A stretch of DNA of 64,000 bases from Nymphaea colorata (Eukaryota; Streptophyta; Magnoliopsida; Nymphaeales; Nymphaeaceae). The stretch spans positions 41,283,115 to 41,347,114 of the forward strand of contig NC_045138.2 of the NCBI RefSeq assembly GCF_008831285.2. Direction: 5' to 3'. This document shows, one piece after another, positions 26,001-36,917 of the stretch. A model generated the notes under the pieces. The model was not told where the DNA came from. It worked only from the letters and a program-made list of their open reading frames with translations, and ran no database searches. Numbering within the stretch: the stretch's first letter is position 1; each line of letters begins with the position of its first letter. A program made the translations under genes and the position numbers.

Positions 26001-29000
26001 CATTGTATAACGGTATATACATATAACACGTATTACACTACATATAACAGGAATAACAAATTGTATTACAATACAATTTAACATAATAGTCTACATATAT
26101 AAGTTTATAACAGGTATAACAAATTAACAATACATAAAAATATATGATACAAGTACATACTAATGTATACATATAACAGCTATGAGATATCCCAATACTA
26201 TATAACAAACTAAGTGACTAACAGTATGTAATATAACAGTATACATATAACAGCATAACCAGCATAACAATACATAAAAATACATCATCAATACAACATA
26301 AAGTACATAACGATATATACTCAATTAAGAAACTTTATTTGAAAGGGACTCAATAAAGTAGGGGTGATCCCCCAGCCTGATTTCTCCATAATTGAAAGGG
26401 AATGTGACTTTTCACTTTCCCGTGGACTAGGCATGTTGGAGCCTAGGCCAGCCTAAGCGCCAACACATATCCCGTCGCCAAGTAGAGGACTTAGGTGATG
26501 GGTGTGGACTCACGCTTAGTCCATGCCTAAGCGAGGCCTTAACAACATAGGATAATAGTTATTATACTTTTCCCAAACGCACATCTTAAGTTGGTACAGA
26601 AATAAATATTATAGCAAGTTAGCAACGATTAATTTCATACTCATCAAACATTTTGCTTTTGAAGGAAAATGGCAAGAGGCATAAAAATCTCAGGAACCTC
26701 TCCGGCTAGAGAAACATATAACAAACACAAAAAAAAAAGATCAGTTTCCCATTAGTTAGAGCTCTACAAGACTTCAGAAATCTGCAGATTAAAGGGCTCC
26801 AACCCTTTAAGAAAGGCACATGATGACTGGTGTAGTCCCCTTGTCTTCATGATTGAAGAGACCAAAAGGTACAATATAATATGTATCAACAAATACAGGC
26901 CACTACTACTAATACTTGTTGCTGCTAATGGAGCTAATATTCACATTAAGCTCGCTAGAGCTGCTGAAACATTCCTTAGATCCTTTTTATGAGAGATTCC
27001 TTGTTGAACCAAAGGTGTCACCTCTACCCAAATGCATCCTTTCCAGATATAGGGATCCTCACCATATGCAAGATATGGCCAGCTAAATCTCAAGGACAAA
27101 GACTATCAAGTATCAACTTGCCAGAAGATGCTGCCAATAATTTTTGGCAGAGGAAACAGCTATGCACGTAGGTTGGAACTGCAAGTACTTCCTACGGCTT
27201 CCAGCTTCTATCTTGTTCTGTTATCAGGTTTGTGATCTATCCCACATTAGAAATCAGAAATCAGCTTCTAAGAACTTGAGTTTTCCTTCGGCTGCTGTTG
27301 GCCAATACCCTAGAAATGGAACAGGAGAAACATTTATGACCATCCAGTTCCTCTAGTGTTTGCCAAAGTTGTGGGATGTAAACATGCAGGTAGCAATGGC
27401 AATTGAGTGTCTCATTTCATACAATTGTGCCATCATATTAACCCATCATCATTGGCTGCCATTTAGACTTTGAGCAATAATATGGTCTTTTTTACATCCC
27501 AAAAAGACACATAACTTGCCTGAACAGACACATGCTCTCACTGCATAAATATAAAACTTTGAACTTCTTAGGGCTTTCATGTTAAAAAGCCAACAATAGC
27601 TAATGTGTATTAAAATCTGCCAAATAATAATTTTTACATTTTCTGCATGTATCTCTTTAGCAATTTTACATTTTTTGACAATGACTCCAGAACTTCGAGT
27701 GAGAGATTGAATGCATAAAGAGATTCTCATTTCCAGAATTTCTTGGCCGTATAGATGCACATGTTGTATGCATACAAAAACAGACTGCAAGGTCCTTACT
27801 AGCAGAAAAAAAAATTGCAAAGAGTATCCATTTTTCAGAATAATTAAACATGAGAATGTTACTTTGCAATATACCAATATCAAGCAGCAGAATACTAAGG
27901 AAAAAAAGGAAACTTGCTGACAGATTTAAAAAAGAACGGTTGTCCTAAAAAGTGATTATCCAAGGCACGTTTACCTGCAAGTGACCTTTCTTCTTGGCAA
28001 CGAGCAAAATCCCATACTTTGACAGTGGTATCATCAGAACAGGAGCAGAATTTCAAATCTGTTCTTGAAAAACTAATTGACAGAGAAAAGTAAATTATCG
28101 TTCAAGAAATATAAAAATAGGTGAAAAATGATTGGCCAAATGACGAACCTCAAATCACGAACAGATTCCCTATGTGCACTTTTATTTGCCTTCACATTAT
28201 TCATGTTTGTCTGCCAATACCTGCAGAAAATATCTGTGGTTGGTATTACCAGCCAAAAGGTGCATTATCCAGTTTGGAGAACTAAATTCAAAAACAAGAT
28301 TTACTTGATTGATCCACCATCATCACCAGTGACCATCCAATTTTCATTGTGGCTCCACACCATGGATCTGATTGCTTGGTCATGTGCCTATTGAGACATG
28401 CAAATACTGCATTAGAGCATAGTAGCGAACAAACAAGCAGTGGCCAGAAATGGGATGAAACACTTTGCACCTGCAAGATCATCTCAAAATTAAAGGACTG
28501 GCCATTCCAAAGAGTAAATTCCCCACTTTGAGAGCCTGTGATAAGGCGCCTCCCTGTAGGTGTCCACTTTCGCAAGTGAAAGGAGGAGAAGGAAGAGGAA
28601 GAAAGATAAAATCAGCAACATGACCTATAGAGAAAGAGCCTATAGTTGAAGAAAATAAAAAAATAACTCAGTCATCAGAGTCGATCTGTACAAGGCAGAA
28701 AAAGTTATTCAGATTATGGAATTCTAGCACTCCTTACGATTCCTTCTGATCAATTGTTCTGCATGCACCAGTTTGGTAACAATCCCTGGAACCTCCATAA
28801 CATAGGAAAAGAAAAAGAATGTGCAGGCTCCCAAGGAAGAACAAGCTGATTGACCTAAACCTACTTCATTTAGCACTAATGTTTACAGACTATCCAACCT
28901 TGAGAGTGTTTACATTAACATATCCAGAATGATTAATTTCCCATCCCAGTTGAAACTATAATTACCAATATTACAAACAGCAAGGTTTTACTCAAAACTT

Positions 29001-32000
29001 CTTCCAAGACAAGCTTTTCTCAAGAGATTATCAGCAAGATCTAGAATTTTTAAAACTTGAAAGATATCATAAAATAGATAATACACAAGAGATGACAAAA
29101 TAATGTGTTTTCATGTATTTTCATTAGAAAATAAAACGAAACATAGAAAACATGCTTAAAATTATCAAAGTAATATTTTGAAAATATGGAAAAATCATGA
29201 GATGATATCACAATTTGATTCTGGTTACATTTTGATCATAGTAACAAAAACACATTTTTTCTGAAAAAAAAAGGCATATAAAACACGATAAATAAGTCAG
29301 CCATTTAAAACTTTTAAAAAATGCCATCCTTTTCACATTTTTTTAATGCCAAACTTGTTTTCAAGGGATTTTGTTGCGATTGAACTTCATCACTGATAGC
29401 TATCCAATCCTTTGAACCAAAAGGTTGGGAAATACCCATCCTTCCACATATCTCTAGCCCCTGATTTCTCGGTAAATCAGTCCCAGGAGTAGTAGCTGAA
29501 TCTTTGTCTGCTTCCCCATCTGAGTGTTTTAATTTCTGGCTATGCCTATTTAAATTATTTAAAAAATCCATAATGCCCATTAAATCCAACAAATCATATT
29601 TTATACTACCTCCATTAAGACATTGTTGTTTTATTCCCAATTCCAAAATTTAATATAATTTCTCTTTGGATGCAACTATTATTTCCTTCCATAATTCGAG
29701 ATATTCACCAAATAAGCACAAATTTCATTTATTAAGAATTGTGTCAGTACATAGTATTACATTTTGACTGTTTGATCCTGATAGACACCAGTACATATAT
29801 GTATCTTCTATGGTCTTAGTTAGATTTTGTATTTCCACCGAATACATGATATATTCTTGGCCTTTAACTTCTAGTGTCTTTTCACGTGATCTCAATGATA
29901 ACCTCTGAAGCGAAATATTGAGCCCAGAATGCATGGCTGTACCCTTCTGTTTCATTGTGTACATATTTTTTGCCGTGCCAGTCAGACATGGCTTGTGGTG
30001 AAATGGATGCAGGCCTTGTATCTAGAACTTATCTTTTGTAAAAATGTACTTTCCGGCTAGATGGCTCTGAGGCTTGTGCATGTGTTTTGGGGATTTGACA
30101 ACCCTCACTTTTAATGTGAATATGTTCTCCAGAACTGATGTATAATTACCACTTTTTTATATTTGCTTTTGCTTTCGCCCTAGTGATACTTTTATTATGA
30201 TATCTTTAGAAGGAAAAATTTTGGTTTGGAAACCATCTAGGGCAAACAAGCTTTCCAATTAATGCCCCAGAAGACCTCACCAATAAAAACTTGAAAACAG
30301 TACTTGTGTTTCTTGTGCACAAACATAATTTCACATAACATGCATGGAAAGGAATTGATATTAAACCAAAACTTACCAAGACACGGTTGATTGAGCAACG
30401 ATTTTTGTTTGTAGATGCATGGACAAATTTAGTTGCAAAACTTGTGGCAGGATTATCAAGGTATGCAATTGGTGGCAACAACTGCAAGAAACAACATTGC
30501 ATAGAATCAAAGTTCAATAACATAATGTCTGCACAAGAAGACAATAAGTAGCTTATTCATTCGATTTAGAGATCAACCAAAGGTTAACTGCACTAACATC
30601 TATGGCTGCAGCAGGAGTAGGCTGCAATGCAGTTCGATCTCTTATATCCCGCTGCCACATTCGACACTGCAAGAAGACTAAAGTAACTTAGTATACATTA
30701 TTTGACATTTGAACTGATTGTGCTTAAATGAAAATACCAAAGGCAAGACACGGTAACCTCTCAACAAGATTCATGCACAGCAGGACAGCACAAAAAGTGT
30801 TTGATTCTTATTGTTGCTTGTTTTCAAATGCCAGATACGATCAAATGGCCAAGCTGGAACATAAGAGGAAAATCATACTTTAACCCATAGCCACAAACAT
30901 CATTTTCGGGTCTTTAACAATGAGGTTTTTCTCGAGTATTTTTCGATCAAGGTATTTTTCTCAGAAATTTTTTGGGAAAATCTTGGTAAATTTTCGAAAA
31001 ATAAAAAAAAAAACCCAAAAATTAGGTAAAAATAAAGCAATGACAAACTAAAAAGATTATAAGACATTAAAGAAACAAGATAAAAGGATAAAAGTGATGC
31101 CTTAATGATGATAAAATGACAATAAATAATTTAAGTTTAAAGGTGGATTATAAGAAGACATTAAAGAAACAAGATAAAAGTGATGCCTTAATGATGATAA
31201 AAATGATAATAAATAATTTAAGTTTAAAGGTGGATCCATGCTGTCTCTAACATTAAAAAAGAAGAAATGGAAAAAAATGGAAAAAAACGCAATAAAAAAA
31301 AATACACTGAGAGGTGCACTATGGCTTCTCTTTGACAGGTTACTCGTTGCTTCTCTTTGAAAACCAATAGTTAACAAAAAATACTGCCAAACTCACAAAG
31401 TTGACCTGCCAAATCGTGCCTTGACAATGATTAAGATACGTCCCAAGCTATGCTTTTACTCATTAAAAACTAAAGAAGCCAAAGTAGAATGGTTTACCTG
31501 CATGTATCGAACAACAGTACTTGTATAGTCAACAGATCGGCGATGCACAAGCTTCCTAATTCTTTTTGCAGCAAACCCATCCCCATGTGCTGAAACAACA
31601 AACATCAACATTCATATATTTCATGAAGACAATTTCTAAAATGAAGTCAATCTGCGTTAAAGAAAAGGGCCATCATAACAGTAGTTGTCTACCCTCCCAA
31701 AATCCGTTTAACATGTCATCTGTGGCATGGAAAAGGAACAGCGGAGTTCAGGCAACTTTAGCTTATCAAACTAATCAATGGTCACACAATAACTATTTTG
31801 TTTCATAATAACCATACTGATATAGCACACAGTTTCTCTGACAACCTGCAAATGCCATCTTTAATTCTTTTTGCAATAAATACTACTAGTACTGATAAGC
31901 CATACATGCACATGAAACCCTTCTCCGCTAATAATGAGTACTTAAGGAAATGCAGGCCTTGAATAGCTCAACAGGCTTCACCTGAAACTTGCAAACAGTT

Positions 32001-32944
32001 GCTATGACTGCTTTCTTTTCTAAGAACATCGACACTGATTCCAATCAATCATAAACAAAAAAACTTGCCCAGGTTCACGACATTTGGCAGTAGAAGCAAA
32101 TTTCCAGGAATGCACGTCCATGAGCAACAGCGATACTTTGCTCTCCGTATGTTACCGGACCTAATAACTTACGAAAAAACGTTCTTATCTTTGTTTGTAG
32201 ACAACATTAAAGTGCATTGGAACATTCCAAGCAAACTCTAAACGTCAGCATCCTTTTAGAACTCCATCATACACAACACAGAAAGGATGAATCCTGCTGA
32301 TTATCCACGCTGACGGACTCCATGTCGTTAGCCCAAGATGACCCATTCACCAAACCAAGGCGGGAATCAACAAGCAGCGAACAGAATTCTGACCTCCTTC
32401 TGGCAATTTGTGTTCAGCCACAAACCCACACACCCACTAACTATCTAGACGGTTAGGTATGAAACAAACGGTGTCCCCAACCATTTAGACGCTTAAAAAA
32501 ATAACAGGACAAGTTTTCGTGAAACTTCAACTTTAGAGCCTAAACAATGAAAACACAACGTCAAAGGTGCAGGCGTAGTCCTTAGCTCGAACCAATTCGC
32601 ATTCTCGTATAGTTCCCGCAGCAGACCGAAACAAAAACTACGAAGCTCAACAAACTACTCACCGCTAAAAGGAACCCTAAACCCTCAGGCCACCGACTAC
32701 TCACAGGCAAACAAACATTAAAACAAAACAATCAGCCAGGAAACCAACCATCGTACGGGAGCGGAGCATTCCCATGCATATAATCCCCATGAACCGGCCC
32801 ATGGCCCATCAGCGGCATCGGCGGCCTCATAGGCATCCCGCGGTGAAAATCGCCACCGGGCTGATGCTGCGGATGCATGTGTGGCAGTGGCGGAGGCGGC
32901 GGCTGCTGTTGCTGCTGCTGCTGCTGCTGGTCCCCGTACATCAT
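17064..32944 (-). CDS. FY: FY: WD40-repeat mRNA 3'-end-processing / flowering-time factor (WDR33 homologue), 765 aa
   Basis: Seventeen exons, complement of 17064-17171, 18225-19084, 19235-19311, 22332-22421, 22685-22763, 24042-24105, 25242-25329, 25418-25478, 25564-25623, 27975-28072, 28149-28220, 28305-28387, 28471-28566, 30377-30481, 30598-30666, 31498-31589 and 32749-32944, join in phase into 765 codons. Residues 1-65 are low complexity (Q9, then P5 and Met/Pro/His). Residues 66-150 are the conserved FY block ([20 protein letters not shown]). Seven WD40 repeats span about 151-440, with [13 protein letters not shown] and [13 protein letters not shown] as clear signatures. Residues 444-765 are Pro/Gln/Met-rich. 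In Arabidopsis, FY belongs to the nuclear polyadenylation complex and binds the FCA WW domain through a Pro-rich tail. The start is the first of two adjacent ATGs. Odd: no PPLP tetrapeptide appears in the C-terminal tail, only MPLPP and QPPLG; PPLP occurs in the N-terminal tract. Identification is firm. Confidence 0.95.
25790..26330. repeat. Degenerate AT-rich repeat array in an FY intron (ATATAACAG-type)
   Basis: Within the 2.35-kb intron between FY exons 8 and 9, short variants of TACATATAACAG, GTATAACA and AATACATA recur for about 540 bases without a fixed period. It is low complexity with no coding content. It has probably expanded by slippage and local duplication. Confidence 0.7.
29260..29357. 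mobile_element. Truncated third copy of the small inverted-repeat element family
   Basis: About 100 bases in FY intron 4 match the start of the elements at 1798-2155 and 52795-53159: CGATAAATAAGT, CCATTTAAAACTTTTAAAAAA, then CATTTTTTTAATGCCAAACTTG. Similarity stops abruptly at about 29357, where the decayed coding remnant begins. This is either a truncated copy or a junction between two repeats. Confidence 0.5.
29314..29995 (-). pseudogene. Decayed coding remnant in FY intron 4, possible retroelement or endogenous pararetrovirus origin
   Basis: On the minus strand one frame stays open for about 680 bases with only two stops (TGA at 29725-29727 and a TAA near 29665). That is unusual for intronic DNA in this window. 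The upper part (about 29964-29730) reads as an ordinary globular-protein segment with [16 protein letters not shown] and [11 protein letters not shown]. The lower part is polar, with [15 protein letters not shown]. It has no splice borders consistent with an FY exon, and FY homology is continuous without it. The style of the upper segment recalls plant pararetroviral movement-type proteins, but I cannot confirm this. It is broken, truncated at both ends and not expressible as it stands. Confidence 0.4.
31055..31235. repeat. Tandem duplication in FY intron 2, about 91-bp unit
   Basis: Copies begin at about 31055 and 31146 (GATTATAAG, then GACATTAAAGAAACAAGATAAAA). Both contain GTGATGCCTTAATGATGATA and AATAATTTAAGTTTAAAGG. 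Differences are few, so the duplication is fairly young. Confidence 0.9.
32903..32929 (-). repeat. CAG/CAA trinucleotide repeat coding for nine glutamines in FY exon 1
   Basis: Nine consecutive glutamine codons follow MMYGD, all CAG except for a CAA interruption. They run directly into five prolines. Length variation between individuals is likely at such a tract. Confidence 0.9.
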
Positions 32945-34403
32945 CTTACTCCCCGGCGCGCTCTGCCCAAAAGCTATCTCCGTGAATACCTTAAATCGCC
33001 GGGAAATGGAGCCAGAAGTGCGCCTCCTTCATCAAACAAATCTTCGCCTGGAGTGTCCACAGATGCCCAAACCCTAACCTGAGAACCAGAGGGCGGATAC
33101 CCCAATGACACCGCCTCTGAGCTCCGCCGGAAGGCAGAAGCAGAAAACTGGGAAGCAGAAGAAGAGAATAAAGAAATGCGGAAACCCCCGGCTTTTGAAG
33201 GAGAGATTTGCCGGGCCGAATCCTACGTTTGGTATAAGCACGAATCAGGCGAGCGAACGCGTGCAGAGCCCGGCTCGCAGGTGAGCGCGTGCTTGCACCG
33301 AGCCCATTCGTTAACTAGATTCAGTGTTGTAGCCCATTGCGACTAGTAGATTAGTCTCTTAAAAAGTTTTTATTATCAAATGAGAATCTTAAATATATAT
33401 ATATATATATATATGTTGTTAACTCCGTTACTGACTATATAAACATATATTTCTGCTGTAATAGGTGATCGCAATGTATATGCAAAAAAAAGAACGGAAA
33501 TAGGGGCGGAGGGAGGGCGGGCTCGCTTGAACCATAGCCTAGAAAAAAAAATTATATTGAAAAAATCAAATAGTTTGGTTCAACCCGTCATTTCTCTTGA
33601 CCAGACCCACAGACCGTTTCATTTACCCCTAAAAAAAAACCTTGCTCCGCCCCTCAACAAAATGTAATCGAATGTTTGGTATCAAACACGATACGGCAAA
33701 AACGAGTTTTACTTAGGAACAAGGGACGCCTGAAACAAGACAGTCTTTAGTCTATTATAAAAACAATGTGTTCCATCAGCAATCAAACAAGAATTATACG
33801 AACTCTTAATTTCAAACAGCAAGGAATTGGCCTAATGACGGACGACTTGCTGGTCAATGCGCAGTCAGCATTTCGAACTCCACCAATGCCCATTCTCATC
33901 CACAACCATAATCTGCAAATAAACTCGGTGATTTGGGCGATAATTAAAGGCATACATACATTTTCAACATCGTTTCGAAGAAATGCTTCGGTTTTGTTAA
34001 ATTTCTACCAATTTTCACCATTAACTCATTTGGTACTAACAAAAAACAACTCATTTTAATATATTTAAACATGTATTAGTACCATTGATTATACTTGAGA
34101 AGGCTGACAAAATGATATCAAAATAAAAAGTTGTTTATGTTGAATGTATTTTAGTAATTTTATAAGTAACCTTAGTCATGAATAAGCCTAAGTGTCGCAC
34201 CCATGGTGCCCTTTCAATTTAATACATGTGGGTACTACTCATTTATACTACAAGCCGTGGCATAAACAACACTCAAAGCAAATGAGAAGGGGATGGCTTT
34301 GCATCCATGGGCAGAGAGGGAAGGGGTGCCGGCAAGGGCCTTGAGTCTTCTTTTAGATTTTAAAAACTTTAAAAGATTTATATGTAAATCTAAAAAAAAT
34401 TAG

Positions 34404-34439
<36 letters not shown>

Positions 34440-34691
34440 TTTGAAAATTTATATTTCGACACCTATAAAAATTTTGAAACTATAACCCCTTTGACAAAAT
34501 ATTCCTCCCTGTTCACATCTTTCAATCACTAAGAATAGCATAGCGTTTAACAAAGGTTTTTTCTGAAACCCAAGTATACTTTGACGTCTAAAAATGAGTA
34601 TAATCATTTCAATCGACGAATATATCAATGTGTTTAGTTGTTGTAAATTTTTTGTTTTAGTTATTAATGCGTGATTGCGGGTATCAACGCA
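32945..34691. other. FY promoter/leader and intergenic spacer
   Basis: The first roughly 150-250 bases upstream of the FY start (minus strand) are GC-rich and GA/CT-biased, as expected of a leader. No convincing TATA box was identified. Beyond about 33300 the sequence is AT-rich, with a TA run at about 33395-33414 and a longer one at about 34410-34436. Two decayed copies of a dispersed AT-rich repeat lie at about 33500-33660 and 34315-34500. No gene is visible. Confidence 0.5.
34315..34505. repeat. Dispersed AT-rich plant repeat, related to 720-920 and 33500-33660
   Basis: A GC-rich head (GGGTGCCGGCAAGGGCC) is followed by AT-rich text with ATATGTAAATCTAAAAAA and TATAAAAATTTTGAAACTATAACCCC. 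The segment near 720-920 has the same plan (GGTGGAGCCAAGGTGGGGCC, TACGTAAATTTTAAAAAA, TATAAAAAATTTGAAACAT, TTTGGCCCCTC). An embedded TA microsatellite has expanded this copy. No coding capacity. Confidence 0.5.
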
Positions 34692-34764
34692 GCCCGTCTA
34701 GCTCAGTCGGTAGAGCGCAAGGCTCTTAACCTTGTGGTCGTGGGTTCGAGCCCCACGGTGGGCG
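34692..34764 (+). tRNA. tRNA-Lys (anticodon CUU)
   Basis: The 73 bases fold as a complete cloverleaf. The acceptor stem GCCCGTC pairs with GGTGGGC, including two G-U pairs, and G is the discriminator. The D arm is GCTC-AGTCGGTA-GAGC. The anticodon stem CAAGG/CCTTG has loop CTCTTAA, giving anticodon CTT, which reads AAG lysine codons. The T arm is CGTGG-GTTCGAG-CCCACG type. The internal A box (TAGCTCAGTCGG) and B box (GGTTCGAGCCC) are intact and there is no intron. CCA is not encoded, as is normal for a nuclear gene. A CAA motif lies just upstream and a T-run terminator follows, so the gene is very likely functional. Confidence 0.97.
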
Positions 34765-34771
34765 CCTTTCA

Positions 34772-34780
34772 TTTTTTTTT
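34772..34780 (+). terminator. RNA polymerase III terminator of tRNA-Lys
   Basis: A run of nine T residues begins eight bases past the mature tRNA 3' end, the usual Pol III stop signal. Confidence 0.8.
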
Positions 34781-34789
34781 GAGCCCTGT

Positions 34790-36917
34790 GCTCTTTCTTT
34801 AGTTCGCTGAATGCGTTTTAAAAAAAACTTGCATAAAGTTTTGAGAGAATAAGTTTTACCTATCGTCTATTTTAATCTCAAAGGAAGTTATTAGCCTAAA
34901 AAGATGAAAGGTGAACTATTTTGCTCCACCTTGTGTTTTTATAATTCGTGTCTTACTTTCCCTGATTTTCTTATTCTGGTCCTTGCAACGGCATCAACCC
35001 TTCATTTACGATGTAAAAACGCTTTATTACTTCGTTGTAACTTTTTTAGGCAGAAGGGTTTCGTTTTATCACCCACTTCACAACTCTGAGAGGGAAGAAA
35101 CTCTAGAGATTTGTTTTTCTGATAAAAGTGGAAAACTAACTCCACTTTTACCAAATAGTGGAACCATAGATGCGCAGTTGACTGCATCTTGTATGTACTT
35201 GTTTCTTTTTTTATTTAATTTTGAAGTGATTGAAGGTTGCTAGTAGAATTTAGAAGCGTGAACTTTTGTTGGAAGTTTTTGTTTCTTTTTTTTTGTTGGA
35301 AGTTTTTGTTTCACCCTTCACTTACCCATTTCTTTGATTTCATGAAACTTTTGCTTTAGACATTCAAGAGTTAACCGACAAAAAATTTCTCTCAACATCA
35401 AAGTTCTACTTGTTTAGGTGGAACTTTAATGCTAGTACTAAAGTTCCATAATGGCTCCAAAACTTTTGATCAAATTTGAACTAAAGTTCCATCTCATTAA
35501 AGTTTCATGTTTATTCAAACGGGCCCTCAAATGTGTTGAATGAGTCAACAATCTCTTGGCTCCGCTTACATCCCTTTGACCGGAGACATGCGCTGCCAAA
35601 ATTGGCCAACCCTCTCGGACCAAGTTGGTCAAAGTTTGTTTGGTGCGCTCAAATGGGGACTATCATATGAGCAAACGGCTCTGGTGGTAGACCAAAATGA
35701 GATCTCTCTTCATTAGAAAAAAACAGTATATTTTGCTTCCTTAATCCCAGGAAATACTGCCTTAAGAGCTCTATTCTTTTTTAATAAATGTGCTCAACTT
35801 CTATCGGAATAATAAAACGATCTTATCCTCCAATATATTTTGTTTAAATGCTTACTCTATATGCAATTACAACAGATCCAAAGTTCAGCTGGTTTTTGTT
35901 GAACCACCACATGATAGCATCCAATCTCTAACGTGCTTGCTTGATCCAGATCCAATTCCATTTGCATCCCCAAAGTATACTTGGAACAGAGGTATGACGT
36001 TAGAGTTTTACACTCTAGATTAATGACAAAGTCTGGTTGCAGGTAAATAATTGCCCTCTACCCGAGGGTGATGTTATCATCGCATTACTGCAAAAGAAGA
36101 AACTGGAGCAATCTGTCGAAGACAAATCACCACTTTAAGGAGAACTTGCATGATAAGCGTCAGTTGGTGTCACCTCATCTCCCCATTCATGATGCAGGAA
36201 AGATACAGAGAACCAAGAGCAGATGGTCGAAGGTAGAAAATCTCTTTGAAAAAAGTGATCTAGGAAGGTAGAAGATCTCTTATAAAAAGTTGATTTATCA
36301 CAGATCAAATGATCTTGGTCGCCGTGCACCAGCATCAATCATCTCCATGAATTTGCCAAATGTCAAATGGATCTTTTCTCATTTGAGCATATAAAATTGG
36401 ATTGAAATTTAGCACTGGACTGACGAAGGGTACTGAATTCCGGCCGTGGTGACAGTAGGAAAATGATTGAGACATCATACATAGACAGATACAAGAATGC
36501 GTCCAGACAATCATGCAGGCCCAACAGCAACAATGCTCATATGCGTGCATCCATGCATGTACGCATGCACAAGCATAGGAAACATGACATTGGCAAACAT
36601 GTGCACAGGCATTCCTACCTATAAGCGTGGGCGCCACCTCTGGCTAATACCAAACCATGTGCTACCAAAATAAACAAGTTGACAAGAACACCAAGTACAG
36701 GAAGGAGAAAACATGGCAATAATACTTAAACAAAGAACACATAGATATACCAAGATCTGATCCATAAACTGCAGATATCTTCATTGATGAAAAACGTGCA
36801 ACCTACAGTCAATACAGACACATGGTCATCTGATAAAGCAAAGAGTCTTTGCTTTCCATGTTCCTTAAAATTAACAAAGACGACCACATCATGAGATATC
36901 AGGAAATCAACAGTCCT
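34790..36917. other. Intergenic spacer between tRNA-Lys and the SINA-type gene
   Basis: No gene is recognised. A short direct duplication (GTTGGAAGTTTTTGTTTC, twice) lies at about 35269-35311. The segment 35400-35520 is homologous, in inverted orientation, to 1690-1800 (shared GAACTTTAGT, AGTTTTGGAGC and TTAAAGTTCCAC), so it is a dispersed repeat. CATGCA-type motifs cluster at about 36510-36570. The 3' untranslated region of the SINA-type gene must occupy part of the right end. Confidence 0.5.

Noticed and set aside
32774-33082. Plus-strand open frames over FY exon 1 and its leader
   Set aside because: They are antisense shadows of the CAG tract and GC-rich leader, with low-complexity products.
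36480-36620. Cluster of CATGCA-type motifs
   Set aside because: It resembles seed RY elements, but it lies downstream of the SINAT-type gene and far from any promoter. More likely a degenerate short repeat.
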